Source of the DNA: Anseranas semipalmata
Lineage: Eukaryota > Chordata > Aves > Anseriformes > Anseranatidae
Direction: 5' to 3'
DNA: 64,000 bases
NCBI GenBank assembly: GCA_013399115.1
Contig: VXAA01000086.1
Location: 1,039,337-1,103,336 of the forward strand
Shown here: one piece after another, positions 53,933 through 64,000 of the stretch
Layout of the letters: every line of letters begins with the position of its first letter
Position numbering within the stretch: position 1 is the first letter of the stretch
Notes under the pieces: generated by a model
What the model saw: the letters and a program-made list of their open reading frames with translations, nothing else
Told to the model about the DNA's origin: nothing
The model's database searches: none
Made by a program: the position numbers and the translations under genes

Positions 53933-55829
53933 CCCCTCGAAAACAGTTCTTACAGACCTTATTCATATCACATTGCTTTAGTGGAAAATTGAAAGGAGGC
54001 TCTGCAAAGCCTGCCGGGCCTGGCCCATACAGAAGTTTAGCAAATGGAAAAAGGGAAGGCTCGGGCTTCACTTGCATCTACACACATTCCCAACAGACAA
54101 AAAGCCAGAAGAATGGGAGTCACTATTTTATTAATATTTGAGAGAAAGCTTTCCATACAAGTTTATCAAATTTTCTATGGAAGAAGTATTTTTCACGAGG
54201 TTTCAACCAGCCCCTGCACAACAGGCGAGTACTGGAATTGCACTGGAGCAGGGAAGCGAGGCCACACTGCAGCTGGCACCGTTCTGACCGGCTTCTTGCC
54301 TCCCAGAAAGGCTCACAGGCAAAACAGACTGGGACAAGGGAAGCCATTTAATCAAGGTCTTGGGGTAGATCAGTGGAGGATATTGCTCTCAGTGCAGTAA
54401 CACTTCCAGTAGGCTGCATTTGTACCTCTCTAGAGATGGAGCAACACACACGTCACCCATCACGTGCTAAGGAAGTCTTCAAAGGATCTCCAGCTGACCA
54501 CAGACTGCATGTGTCCTGGCAAGTAGCCTCCTCGAGTGACCTCAACATGCTCCAGTGTTCCTCAGCCTCTAATATGAAGGTCTGATTTTGACCCATTTAA
54601 GTTCTAGGGGATATCAACCTGGGTAACTTAAAAAATAATAATTAACAAGAGTAGCTTTATGTCAGTCTTTATAAAACTGCTGATCCGAAGGTGTCAAACT
54701 CAAAAGAAGCGACTGCTCGCATCTGGCCATTTGGGAGGTAGTCAGCTTTTAAATTATAAAATGGTGTCTAGAGAACAGCAGTAACCACACCAAAAGAAAA
54801 GAACAAGAATGCACATAAAGTATTAGTGATTGTCTACTTGTTCAAGAGAATCAGAGCTTAAAAATGCACAGGCAGCCTAAATAACTTCTAGCTGTTCCAG
54901 TGCTATTTGAAGTTTCACGGAAACAACAATAAAAAACCATCAACAAATGGGCATAAGAAATCTTAAGATAAAAATCTAAATCCTACCAGGACTTTCAAAG
55001 GTACAGATCAGTTTTTTCCTAGCAGATGCTTCTCACTGTCCTGGGGAAGGCAAATCAACCCCAATATTATATCACAATTTTATCAATCCTGTAGTACAGT
55101 TCATGCCCCAAAGTGTCATTCTTATTACTAGCAACTGATCAAGCATTTACCTAAAAATATGTATCAATACTCTCATTCAATACATAACATTAATAAATAT
55201 TGTGCTCTCATATTACAGTCTAATATTAGATTTAGTTTAACTCAACAATTACAGATTTAAAATTAACGCTAAGCTTTGTAGCTAGGAAGCCACTCACTCT
55301 CCAAGAAAAGACATTAGTGATCTCACCTCATCACTGAACACTACAAAACTGACAAGTCAAGACTTCTACAGATTTCTTTTGAGAACAGATCCGATTTTAT
55401 CAGGTTGAACTATATGTTGACATGCAATAAAACTGATTTATTTTTTTTTAAATCAGGTAGATTCTTTTTCCTGTTGTTAGATCAAAAGGCTTGCAATCTT
55501 GATTTCTGCTACATCATGGCACACTTGCTCACTTGTTTTTAATTTTTTTTTTTTTTTAAATAAAACTTCTAGACTATTGTACAACATTCAAATTGTCAGA
55601 ATTCCCACTCAACATCCCTAGTCTAGAATGGCTCAGGGAAACATCCCACACAAAAACATCTGAAGTGCCCCATGCATTCCTACCTGCAAAACCCAAGTGC
55701 TACAGATATTATTTATACACATCAATTTCCTGTATTTTTATAGTGTGAAACAATGACCAAATTTGCAAATCCAAAAATGAAGTACAGGGATGAAATACAT
55801 TTTCAAATATCTTCCACTGAAGTAGCTAT

Positions 55830-57225
55830 TGCAGACTCATTGAGACCTTGCTCAAAGCAGGGTCAGCTACAGCTGTTTGCTTTGGGCTGTGCCAAATCAC
55901 ATTTTGAACGTCTTCAAGGACTGAGACTCCACAGCCTCTCTGGGCAATTTGTTCAAGTTTTTACCTACCTTCACAATGAAAAAGTGCATAGAATTTCCTT
56001 TTCAGAAAAGGGAAAAAGGTGCAAAGAAAAATTTTGCCTCCTGCCCTGTCACTAGGCTGGCTAGAAAAGCCTGGCTCCATCTTCTTCACACCCCCTGACA
56101 CACACAATTAATAAGACTTTCCCTGGGCCTTCTCTTCTCAGACTTAAAGCTGAGTAGCCCCAGGTATCTCAGCCTCTCCTCTTATGTCAGATGCTCCAGT
56201 CCCTTCATATCTTCGTGACCCTTTGCTGAACTCATTCCAGTATGCCTGTGTCTCTCATACTGGGGAGCCCGGGTCTGGGCAGTGCACTCCAGATGTGTCT
56301 CACCAGGGCTGCATAGAGAGCAAGGATCACCACCCTCAGCCTGCCAGCCACACTCTTCCTCTTGTGGCCCAGAACGCTGTTTGACTTCTTTGACACGAGG
56401 TCACATTGCTGGTCCATGCTCCATTTTTGGTCCATCAGGACAGCCCGTCCTTTGCTGCCAAGCTGCTCTCCAGCGTGTTGGAGCAAGCCAGTGATGTCAC
56501 ACAGGTTGATTCCTCCCCTGGTGCAGAACTTCATGTTTCCTTTTGTTGAATTTCATGACACTCCTGTTGGTGCATCTCTCCAGCCTGTTGAGGTTCCTCT
56601 GAATGGCAGCACAAGGCTGCCCTCCACTTTTACATCCCTGACCAGTTTTTCCTTGCTTACAAGTACAACGTCCAGCAGAGCAGCTCCTGTTGTCAGCTCC
56701 TTGATCACCTATGTTTGGAAGTAGTCATCAATGCACTCCAGAGACCTCCTGGACTGTTTGTGCACTGCCATGTTGTCTCTCCAGCACACACCAGGGTGGA
56801 TCTACACCTCCATGTGGGCCAGGGACATGGTCCGTGGCAGACACCCACAATACCACCCAGTTTGGTCAGCCCGGTAATCCTGACCAAGTGCTCTCAACCA
56901 GTTCATCATCCACCCCAAGGCAGAGCTCCACGCAACCCCACTGCTCTCACACAAGATGGTACTCGCCCTCCTCACCTCCCCAGCCCGCCCTCGCTCGGGA
57001 GCCTGTATCCACTCCCAAGAGCTACCCACCACACCTCCGTGCCGTCCAGGAGATCTCAGCTCCGCGACCACACACAGACCTCCAGTCCCTGTCTGTTCCC
57101 CTTGCTGTGCACAGCAGTGTAGGGAACTTCAGAGGCACCCACTCATGCTCACTTCCCAGCAGAGGTACAAGAGCTTCCCCAAAAACTGTCCTGCAGGCAC
57201 ATCGCTGTTGTGTGCCCTTCTGATT
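55830..57225 (-). mobile_element. CR1 LINE retrotransposon, internally deleted and decayed
   Basis: The minus strand is the CR1 sense strand. From 55830 to about 56630 the sequence matches the C-terminal part of CR1 ORF2, with hallmark antisense stretches such as GACTCCACAGCCTCTCTGGGCA and CACTCCAGATGTGTCTCACC. From about 56640 to 57225 it matches the 5'-ward endonuclease part of ORF2, seen in antisense phrases like GACCTCCTGGACTGTTTGTGC. The reverse transcriptase core between the two is missing, which implies an internal deletion near 56620-56640, and a smaller gap occurs near 56815-56835. No typical 8-bp 3' terminal repeats were seen, so the 3' end looks lost. Frames are broken and the copy is inactive. 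CR1 is the dominant LINE in birds and also occurs in reptiles, which supports the sauropsid assignment. Confidence 0.9.
56640..57120 (-). pseudogene. CR1 ORF2 endonuclease-domain remnant
   Basis: This is the portion of the CR1 copy that corresponds to the N-terminal AP-endonuclease-like domain of ORF2. In the family this domain carries a GDFNH-type motif. Here the equivalent place (about 56790-56815) is degenerate, so catalysis would be lost. The ORFs at 56802-57071 (minus) and 56715-57122 (plus) are residues or shadows of this decayed sequence and not genes. Confidence 0.75.
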
Positions 57226-60200
57226 GGCACGCCCTGGTTTCCACTGCACTAGGGCTACACGGCCAGGACAGACCGATGTGGATGCATACATCAAACTCTC
57301 TTCATGAAATCAGGTTTTCAACTGAGAAATTAAACACAGTTATGCTAGTAGGCAAGTGATTTACCTGTTTGTACACCTAGTATTATCTGTTCTGTATTCA
57401 TTTTAAGCCCCCTAGTCATCATTCCCATCTTTTCTTGCACATACATCAAGAGCTTTCCCCCCCAGCATCCAAAAAACTGCACTAGTAAGTATAAACAATG
57501 GGAGGACTTGCTGAATACCCCGATTCGTCTGCCTCCTTCCTATTAGCTAGAGAGACAACAGCAGAAACGATGCAGCTCTTTCCTGTGAGGCCTGCAGTTA
57601 TTCCAACAGCCCCACAGAGCGAACTGGCCGAGGGTTGCCATCACGCATGATCACAAGCCATCACTCCTTGCAGATTTTGCTTTGTTCAGGTCTGTGAAAA
57701 GACAGATCCCATCTGTGGCTGATACTACAAGTACACTTGCTTACCCTTTAAGTTCAAAAATGTATTTCTCTTCAGTCTTTTGAGAAAACATTCCTTCGCA
57801 ATATCAATGAACCTTTAACAGGAAACATTTTTTAGTAAATTTTATATTCTTATTCCAGTAAAGAGGATATCACTGCAGAAGTCTTTACATAAATCAGCTA
57901 TAAAAGTCAGTGAAACATGAAGAGTTACATTACCCCATGCAAAGCATTCATCCTGATCTGAACTGGATACGTGAAAGCCTACTCATAAACAAAACCAGAT
58001 ACTGAACAAAACTTCCCAGTATGTTCAAGAACTGTTTTGTGCTGCTTAACACAAAAACATTCTGAAAACTACCACTGATTAACAGGTAGAGGCTTAAGGA
58101 AGAAATCCTTAAATCAAGTACTCATTCCTTCAGTTACAAAAAATACACACAATTAATAAGCTATCTGAAGTCCAACTCGCATGTAGTCAATTTTTTATGC
58201 TCAAAGTACAAGAAAAGCAGTACTGAGCCTTCACAGTAAGGGATGTTATTGTAAAAAAAAAAAAATTTAAAAACTATTAGCTCTTCAACACAGAGGTCTG
58301 AAATTAAAGAAAAACTAGCATGTTTCATTGTTTGACAGGCATAAAGCCAAAAGCCTGAAATAAGTACTCAAAATAGGACATATTTTCCAATGGAGGTAAA
58401 GATTACAATATAACCAACAGGAATGTGCAAGCCAGCAATACTTAACTTAGCAGTTCATGCCAAACCATGATAGTCCGTCGTACTACTTAAAAAACACTGA
58501 AACTTGAGAAAGTGGTATTATTACAATTGTTAACAATGGAATGCAGAACATTTTTAAACTACAAGTCACAAATTCATTTCATATATTTATTTTTGTAGAA
58601 ATAGATTATTCAGCACTTTGGGGATTTGAAAGCCTGACAAAGAAATGGAACTTTTTTTTCCTGCTACACATAAGTTAAACACCAAATGTAAATGCTATTA
58701 GAAAGGCTCCCGTTTTACTCCATGACTGTGTTCTTGTCCAGGATATGCTGATAAATTGCGAGGAACAAAACAAAACCAAGAAAGATACATGAACAGAAAA
58801 CATTGTTCAGTAGAATTTATTTTTTTCTCTAGGAAAAGAATCTGTTTAGAGCCTACTAAGATTAGAGTTTGAGCAGTTGGTTTTTTGTTGTTGTTGTTTT
58901 TTAAGAAAGTGGTCAAAAAAAAGACATCATACCTCTTACAGCTCCAACAGGCACACAGGGAACTTTAAGCAGAAGTACAAATCAACAGCACCAAGCATCT
59001 GTAACTTCAGTTGCAAGCAAGCTACACTAATTATTCAAATGATCACTGTACATTTAGTTCTATCATACAGACTTCTGCCACCATCACACAAAAATCCAGA
59101 AGGGAAGCAGTAATTCCTGCTTAGCCAAACAAATACCAACATATATTTAACACACAGGTCACCTCCCCACACAGAAACCATCAGTCAGAACCGCCCTATT
59201 TAGGTCAAGATGCCCATTAAGCAGCTCACTTACTCCAAATCTATTAACTCGCATCTTCAGGGTCCAGCCTCTAAAAAAACTATTGTTTGTAGCGAAGTCT
59301 CAGCAGAGGCCCAGCTTTCTTAGAACACCGAATGTACTGAAGATGGAGTTAGAGTGTTTTTTCACCAGTCCCCTCTCCAAGCTTTGTCTGTCAGACATCG
59401 ATTTATTATTCTCTGTAGCTGACACAAACTAGTATAAGCATTAAAAGTACACTTTCCCACATAGTTGTGCATTAAATAGGGAAAACACATCTGTTTAAAT
59501 GCAGAAAGTTTCACCTGACAGATCAGCAAACAGAAAATAAACTGGTTATCATCCAGGCATCAAAGCTAGGCTTTGCGTAAGTGCAGTCTTAGCATCAGGC
59601 AACGACCTCAAGGATGAGCTTTAGGCAAAGGAATTAACAAGCGATTTTCAGTAGATTTACAGTAAACAGGTACAGTTCACTTTGATTAAATAGACTAAGA
59701 GACTAATAGACCCAAGTATTTATGTCACTCGTGTCAAAGAGAAACAGGACTTGTTTTGGTGAAAAAAGACCACCTGAGCATTTTTCAAACTCCAAACCAC
59801 AGGCAAAGAGCACAAAAACTAAAGGAGCAAGAAGAGTCTACGTTACATAAATTAGTATAGACACGATTCCTGTAAATGTTGACCTACTTCAGTTAACATA
59901 TGATGGAACTAATCACAGTACTAAATCGGCCCAGGACAAGATTCCCACTCGGTATCAACACAACCTCCCCTGGAGCACGTTCTCAACAGCAGACAGAGTG
60001 TTTGTGGTGCTGGGTACCCCTCAAAGTTATCTAAGCACCTAGTTCTGTGCTTTTCTTCATGTGTTCATTTACCAATAACTGAGAAGAACACTGAATTACC
60101 TCATAAAAAAAAACTCGTGATCCCAAAATCAAAGTTATCCAAAAGGAGTCTCCAAACTTAAATATCTGTTTAAAAAAAAGCAGAATTCTGACAGGTGCAC

Positions 60201-63200
60201 ACACATTTGCTTTTGGTTTTGTTTTAAGAAAAGACATATGTAATATGGCATCAGTGCTACAGTTAGGCTTCTCTTAAAAAAAGATGTGGATTTTTTTTTT
60301 ATTTTTTTGGCCAAAGTACTGTTGTGTGAAAGTGCATTACAAAATCAAAGTATTTAAGCGTGCACTGTACGTACATCCCATCAAAACTCCCTGTCTGTTA
60401 AAGAATATGACACAGAAGAAAGGATTATTTAAAATGAAAGACTGGCATAGCACTTTGTAGCCAAGACACCATGCAGGAGAAAGGTGTTGCTTTTTTTTTT
60501 TCCCCTCTTCTCTCCTTTTCAAAGGTGCATGGCTAACTCTGAGTCTTGTGATGGCTGCTGCATTAGTTGTTAGATTGTACCTTTTTGCACAGCTTTTCCA
60601 AGTGTAATGTTTTTTCATTTTTGCAATGATACTCAGCTGCTATGGTAACAGGCACCCAAATAACCACAAAGTAAATTATTCCACAGTATTAAGTCACCTG
60701 AGTGCTCACCAGAAGGTAGTGCACAGCAGCTACAATTAATAAGGGTGCTACAAAATATTGTCTTCTGATGAGCTGTCACTACTCAGACAAATAACTGATC
60801 TGTTTTATTCAAATTTGTTTCCTGAAAAAAAAAAAAGTTTCTCTATTCTGAAGAGGTCTGTTCACCAACAAACTCTGATGAGGACATGCACCATAAGACA
60901 GTGCACACCCCACTGTAAAGACTCAGATTTATGGACCGTTATTCCACTCACCTGTGATCAAGTAATAAAACAGTAATACAGGATAGTTTGACTTTTTTTT
61001 TTTTGGACAAAAAAGTTCTTACATTCAAAATTTTCACCACAGCTTTTACATTTTCTGATATTCTAAAGAGAAAGACAAGTTTGGTTGGGTTTTTTTTTCC
61101 AGAGGCTCCCTCTATCTTTCATTTAATATACTTATCTTAAGGCTATCCAAAATGCAACTTGAGAACACCAAAAACACTAAAACAACTATTCTAAAGTGAG
61201 GCAAAAAGTACAAGCAGCACCCTCACATTTGTCAGTGCTTTCTGCGACCTCAGTTCAGATTTGGCTTCTGCTTCAAAAATGATTGGTAGCAAAAGGGCCA
61301 CATGAATAATTTTTGTGACGAGAGCTACCTCATGTCTTGCCACAGCACTTACTCCATCTGTGGATTCTGCACGTGAGCTGGAATTACAAGCCCCCAGTCC
61401 CACCCCTGAGCTATACAAAAAGCCTGCTACTCCAGGTGAGTCTCACAGAAGCCAGCATCGCCCCTCAAGAACCTATGCGTAAAATATCAAATGCAGAAAA
61501 GATGAGTAAGAATCATGGCAGAAATACATATAAAATTCAGTAATGCAATAATAGAATTCAATATACAACAGAAGCACAAAGCTTCTTCAATTTCTTTCTA
61601 CTTCTGACTGCTTCCCACATTTCTTCATTAGGACACTGAACAGCAGATGTTGAATAGCAAAACAAACAAAAAAATTACACAGGGTTCTCTGAGCAAAGAG
61701 AACATTTCCTGACAGTTTTCTTCAACAGATGTCATTTAAAACTTGGCTTTAATGACAACTGAACTCAAGATGATGTATTCTCACATTCATATAACACAAA
61801 AAAGCTAATGTGAACACCTGAACAAGCCATAAGTTTTAAAATCATTTAAAAAGCAACTTTCATGAGTGTAAACCTGTTTTCTAGGAGCTGGTCAAAACAA
61901 GAGTAGCCTTTAACCATCTAATATGAGTAAGAAGCTCTATTTACAACAGCTCAGATTAAAAAAGGCAAAAAATTGGATAACTGTTGGAATTCAGAAATCT
62001 GATCATCACCACTTAAGACTAGAAAGATGCCTCCCTTCTACAATGTTATTTCTGCACATTGTAAGACCTTCCAGTGAACAATACAGAATTAGAAACAATA
62101 GGAAACATGACCCTATGAATTGTCTAACAAAAAGTTAGAGAATATCTGAAGATAGTATACAGATCCTTTTCCACCATTCCTTTCCTCCCAGGGGTAAGTC
62201 AAAGTATACACTTCCAAAAGATGGCCACCAAAAAAAAAGCTAAAAAAATCAACTTTGGCTTGTAATCAGTAACATGACTGACTTGAAATTTCTGGGTACC
62301 ATTTACAGACCTGGCTTCGCAATGTTCTGTGGCAAACTTGCTCAGTACTTGAGGTATTCTTCTACAAAAGAGGAGAAGTAAACCTACCTTGTAAGGAAGT
62401 CAAGACATGAGGTAAAAAAATGTAAAGGACCGAGAGGAAGACTGAATGAAAGTGCTAATGTTTAACAAACAGTTCAGCGTTTTCTGACAGAAAGAACTAT
62501 GATGTTTGCTTCTGTTACATTTCCTAATAAATCTGTTTTTTGCATTACCAATAAGCCAGAAAGTTTAGGTTTTCACAGTAAATTAATAAATCACTTGATA
62601 CTCAGTTCAACATGTGCTTTTCTTCGCACAAGAAAAAGCAAACTAACAGATGCAAAACCTCCTCAAAGCACCATCTGAAGCACGTACATACAAGAATGGA
62701 CATAGAGCAAGCCCCCTCAAAAACACACAGCATTCTGTCCATACTTACTCGGCGTGATCTATCTATCAGACTTTTTATTTGGCTCTTACGAGAAAAAAAC
62801 GGAAACAGAGTCCCCCATTTGACACCAGCTACTCCTGGATGACACAACCTACACAGGATTTGGATTCTGCTCAGGAGCTTTGTTTACCCTCACACCCTTA
62901 CCACCTCAGGCAGTAGAAAGATGGACTGTGTGTGGGATGAGATAATGGAAATTTATTTCACTAGTAGAGGAAAACGTTAAGGCAGCCGTCAATCTCCTCA
63001 CAGCACTTTGTAACTTTTGACCCTTCTCCCTGCCTCTTCATACACACAAATACTTTTTCTTTTCAATATCCATGTGTCTTTTAGTTTTGAGACACTTCTG
63101 ATGAGCACAAGTAGTTTCCACTTGCGATACTTGTTTCTCAGAAGCCCTTACTCATTACTGCATTACATAATGAGATATTTCTACTAGTTCTACGGTATTA

Positions 63201-63539
63201 GCTGATTAAAGATTAACCCACCCCCAGGAGACAGAATCTCATTTAAAAAAAATTCCAGTCATTGCAGTCACCAAGTCAGACCACAGATTCCTAGTGGCCA
63301 AGCCAATTCACCCATGTCTGTGAGTTCCTGCACCCTTCCCTCCTAAGGGAAGGTGCTCGGACAGAGGTCGGTCAGGTACTCACCAGCTACAGCTGTCAGC
63401 AACTGACCGAGATGACTTCCACGTGACAACCACGCGAAAAATAGCAAAATATTTGTCAGGGCTTTCTTTGTTTTGAAAATTTACGTAAACAGATTAATTA
63501 TCGTGTAAGTGTAGCGCTAAGTGTTTACAAAACAGTGGT

Positions 63540-64000
63540 CTCTCAGGAAGGAGTACGCTTTTTGAGAGCACCGTCATCTTCCTCTGTCGCTCCAACCCGC
63601 GCCCAGTGCTGACAGCGGGGACCTGGAGCTCGCCCCTGCCCTCCCGGGCCCCCACAGCCACCAGCAGGGCGAGTCCCCTTCGTCCCCGCTGAGCAACAAC
63701 CGCGGCGGCTTCAAATCCATCCATCTGCTTTTCGGAAACAAAACCAGCAATCGCGATTCCTACACTATTTGTCAAAAGCCGTCTACGTAACTTCCACCGA
63801 GAGTCAGATAATTCAAAACATACTGGGACAAAGTACGTAGCCTCAAGGGGGAAAAAAAGCCAAACACACCAGAAACCCCAGCCCAACGCTGTCAGCTGTA
63901 CGAGACCTGCCCTCTCCTCACGAGTTGCCGGGACCGCTGCCCCCGACGCTCCGACACGCCCGAACACGGCTCCGAGCCGCGGCCGTCCCCGGGCTCTGGG
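63540..64000 (-). promoter_or_regulatory. BICC1: CpG island edge, probable BICC1 promoter shoulder
   Basis: GC content and CpG density rise sharply toward the window end, most clearly at 63590-63720 and 63900-64000, in contrast to the CpG-poor AT-rich intron. No sequence matching the Bicc1 N-terminus coded by exon 1 is present on the minus strand. The most economical reading is that this is the downstream flank (start of intron 1) of the BICC1 promoter island, with exon 1 shortly beyond 64000. It could instead hold an untranslated or alternative first exon: a strong donor-like site lies just outside it at 63384, and a CACGTG E-box at 63420-63425. The minus-strand ORF 63494-63967 (157 codons) has no recognisable similarity and is probably open because of base composition. 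Confidence 0.6.

Larger units (their letters stand above)
28410..64000 (-). other. BICC1: BICC1 intron 1, 3' part (partial, over 35 kb)
   Basis: Non-coding sequence upstream of exon 2, phase 1. A very long first intron is typical of this gene in other vertebrates. It contains a decayed CR1 element (55830-57225), a CpG-rich islet (50585-50950), a CpG island edge at the far end (63540-64000), hairpins at 33690-33716, 40921-40958, 43323-43364 and 48185-48211, a (CAC)7 run (30292-30312), a TG/TA/CA compound repeat (31881-31950) and many A or T runs. The moderately GC-rich block 29300-29560 is open on both strands but has no recognisable protein. Stretches 30320-31880, 31950-36755, 39180-40915, 43370-48180, 51000-55820 and 57230-63360 show no further gene, RNA gene or transposon that I recognise. 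Confidence 0.82.

Noticed and set aside
56711..57223. 170-codon plus-strand ORF near 57 kb
   Set aside because: It is the antisense shadow of the CR1 endonuclease region and not a gene.
63494..63967. 157-codon minus-strand ORF in the CpG island as BICC1 exon 1
   Set aside because: The translation does not resemble the Bicc1 N-terminus in any part and does not lead into a donor with the right phase; GC-rich sequence is simply poor in stop codons.
1..64000. CRISPR arrays, tRNA or rRNA genes, operon-like gene clusters
   Set aside because: No regularly spaced repeats, no tRNA arm patterns and no rRNA sequence noticed; the window is vertebrate intron.

Overview
The window is vertebrate nuclear DNA, most likely from a bird. 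It is AT-rich and almost entirely non-coding, and its only clear interspersed repeats are CR1-type LINE fragments. No mammalian Alu- or L1-like sequence was recognised. There are no bacterial-style gene strings, and the open reading frames longer than 60 codons look like chance ORFs. I cannot name the species from the sequence alone. Single N bases at 22683 and 42661 indicate a draft-type assembly.

The window lies inside one minus-strand gene, BICC1 (Bicaudal-C homolog 1), which encodes an RNA-binding KH/SAM protein. Two short coding exons are identified by peptide match, consensus splice sites and reading phase. Exon 2 is at 28363-28409 (47 nt) and exon 3 is at 12239-12308 (70 nt). Read together on the minus strand they encode a continuous stretch of the N-terminal KH region. 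Exon numbering follows the human gene.

Layout from high to low coordinate, the direction of transcription: 63540-64000 is the edge of a CpG island, probably the downstream shoulder of the BICC1 promoter, with coding exon 1 expected just beyond the window. 28410-64000 is the 3' part of a very long intron 1. It holds a decayed CR1 copy (55830-57225), a second CpG-rich islet (50585-50950), several hairpins and many A runs. 12309-28362 is intron 2 (16054 nt), with a small CR1 fragment (about 13405-13655), CA microsatellites and a GC-rich inverted repeat. 1-12238 is the 5' part of intron 3, with two CpG-rich islets (3595-3740, 4060-4250), a 22-bp palindrome, twin 37-38 nt A runs and a pyrimidine-rich tract (600-960). 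Exon 4 was not found and presumably lies beyond position 1.

I found no convincing undescribed biological system. The observations most worth checking are the intronic CpG islets as possible alternative promoters, a strong unassigned splice donor beside the end-of-window CpG island, the frame-neutral exon 2+3 pair, and the 22-bp palindrome with two inverted NKX2-like half-sites.
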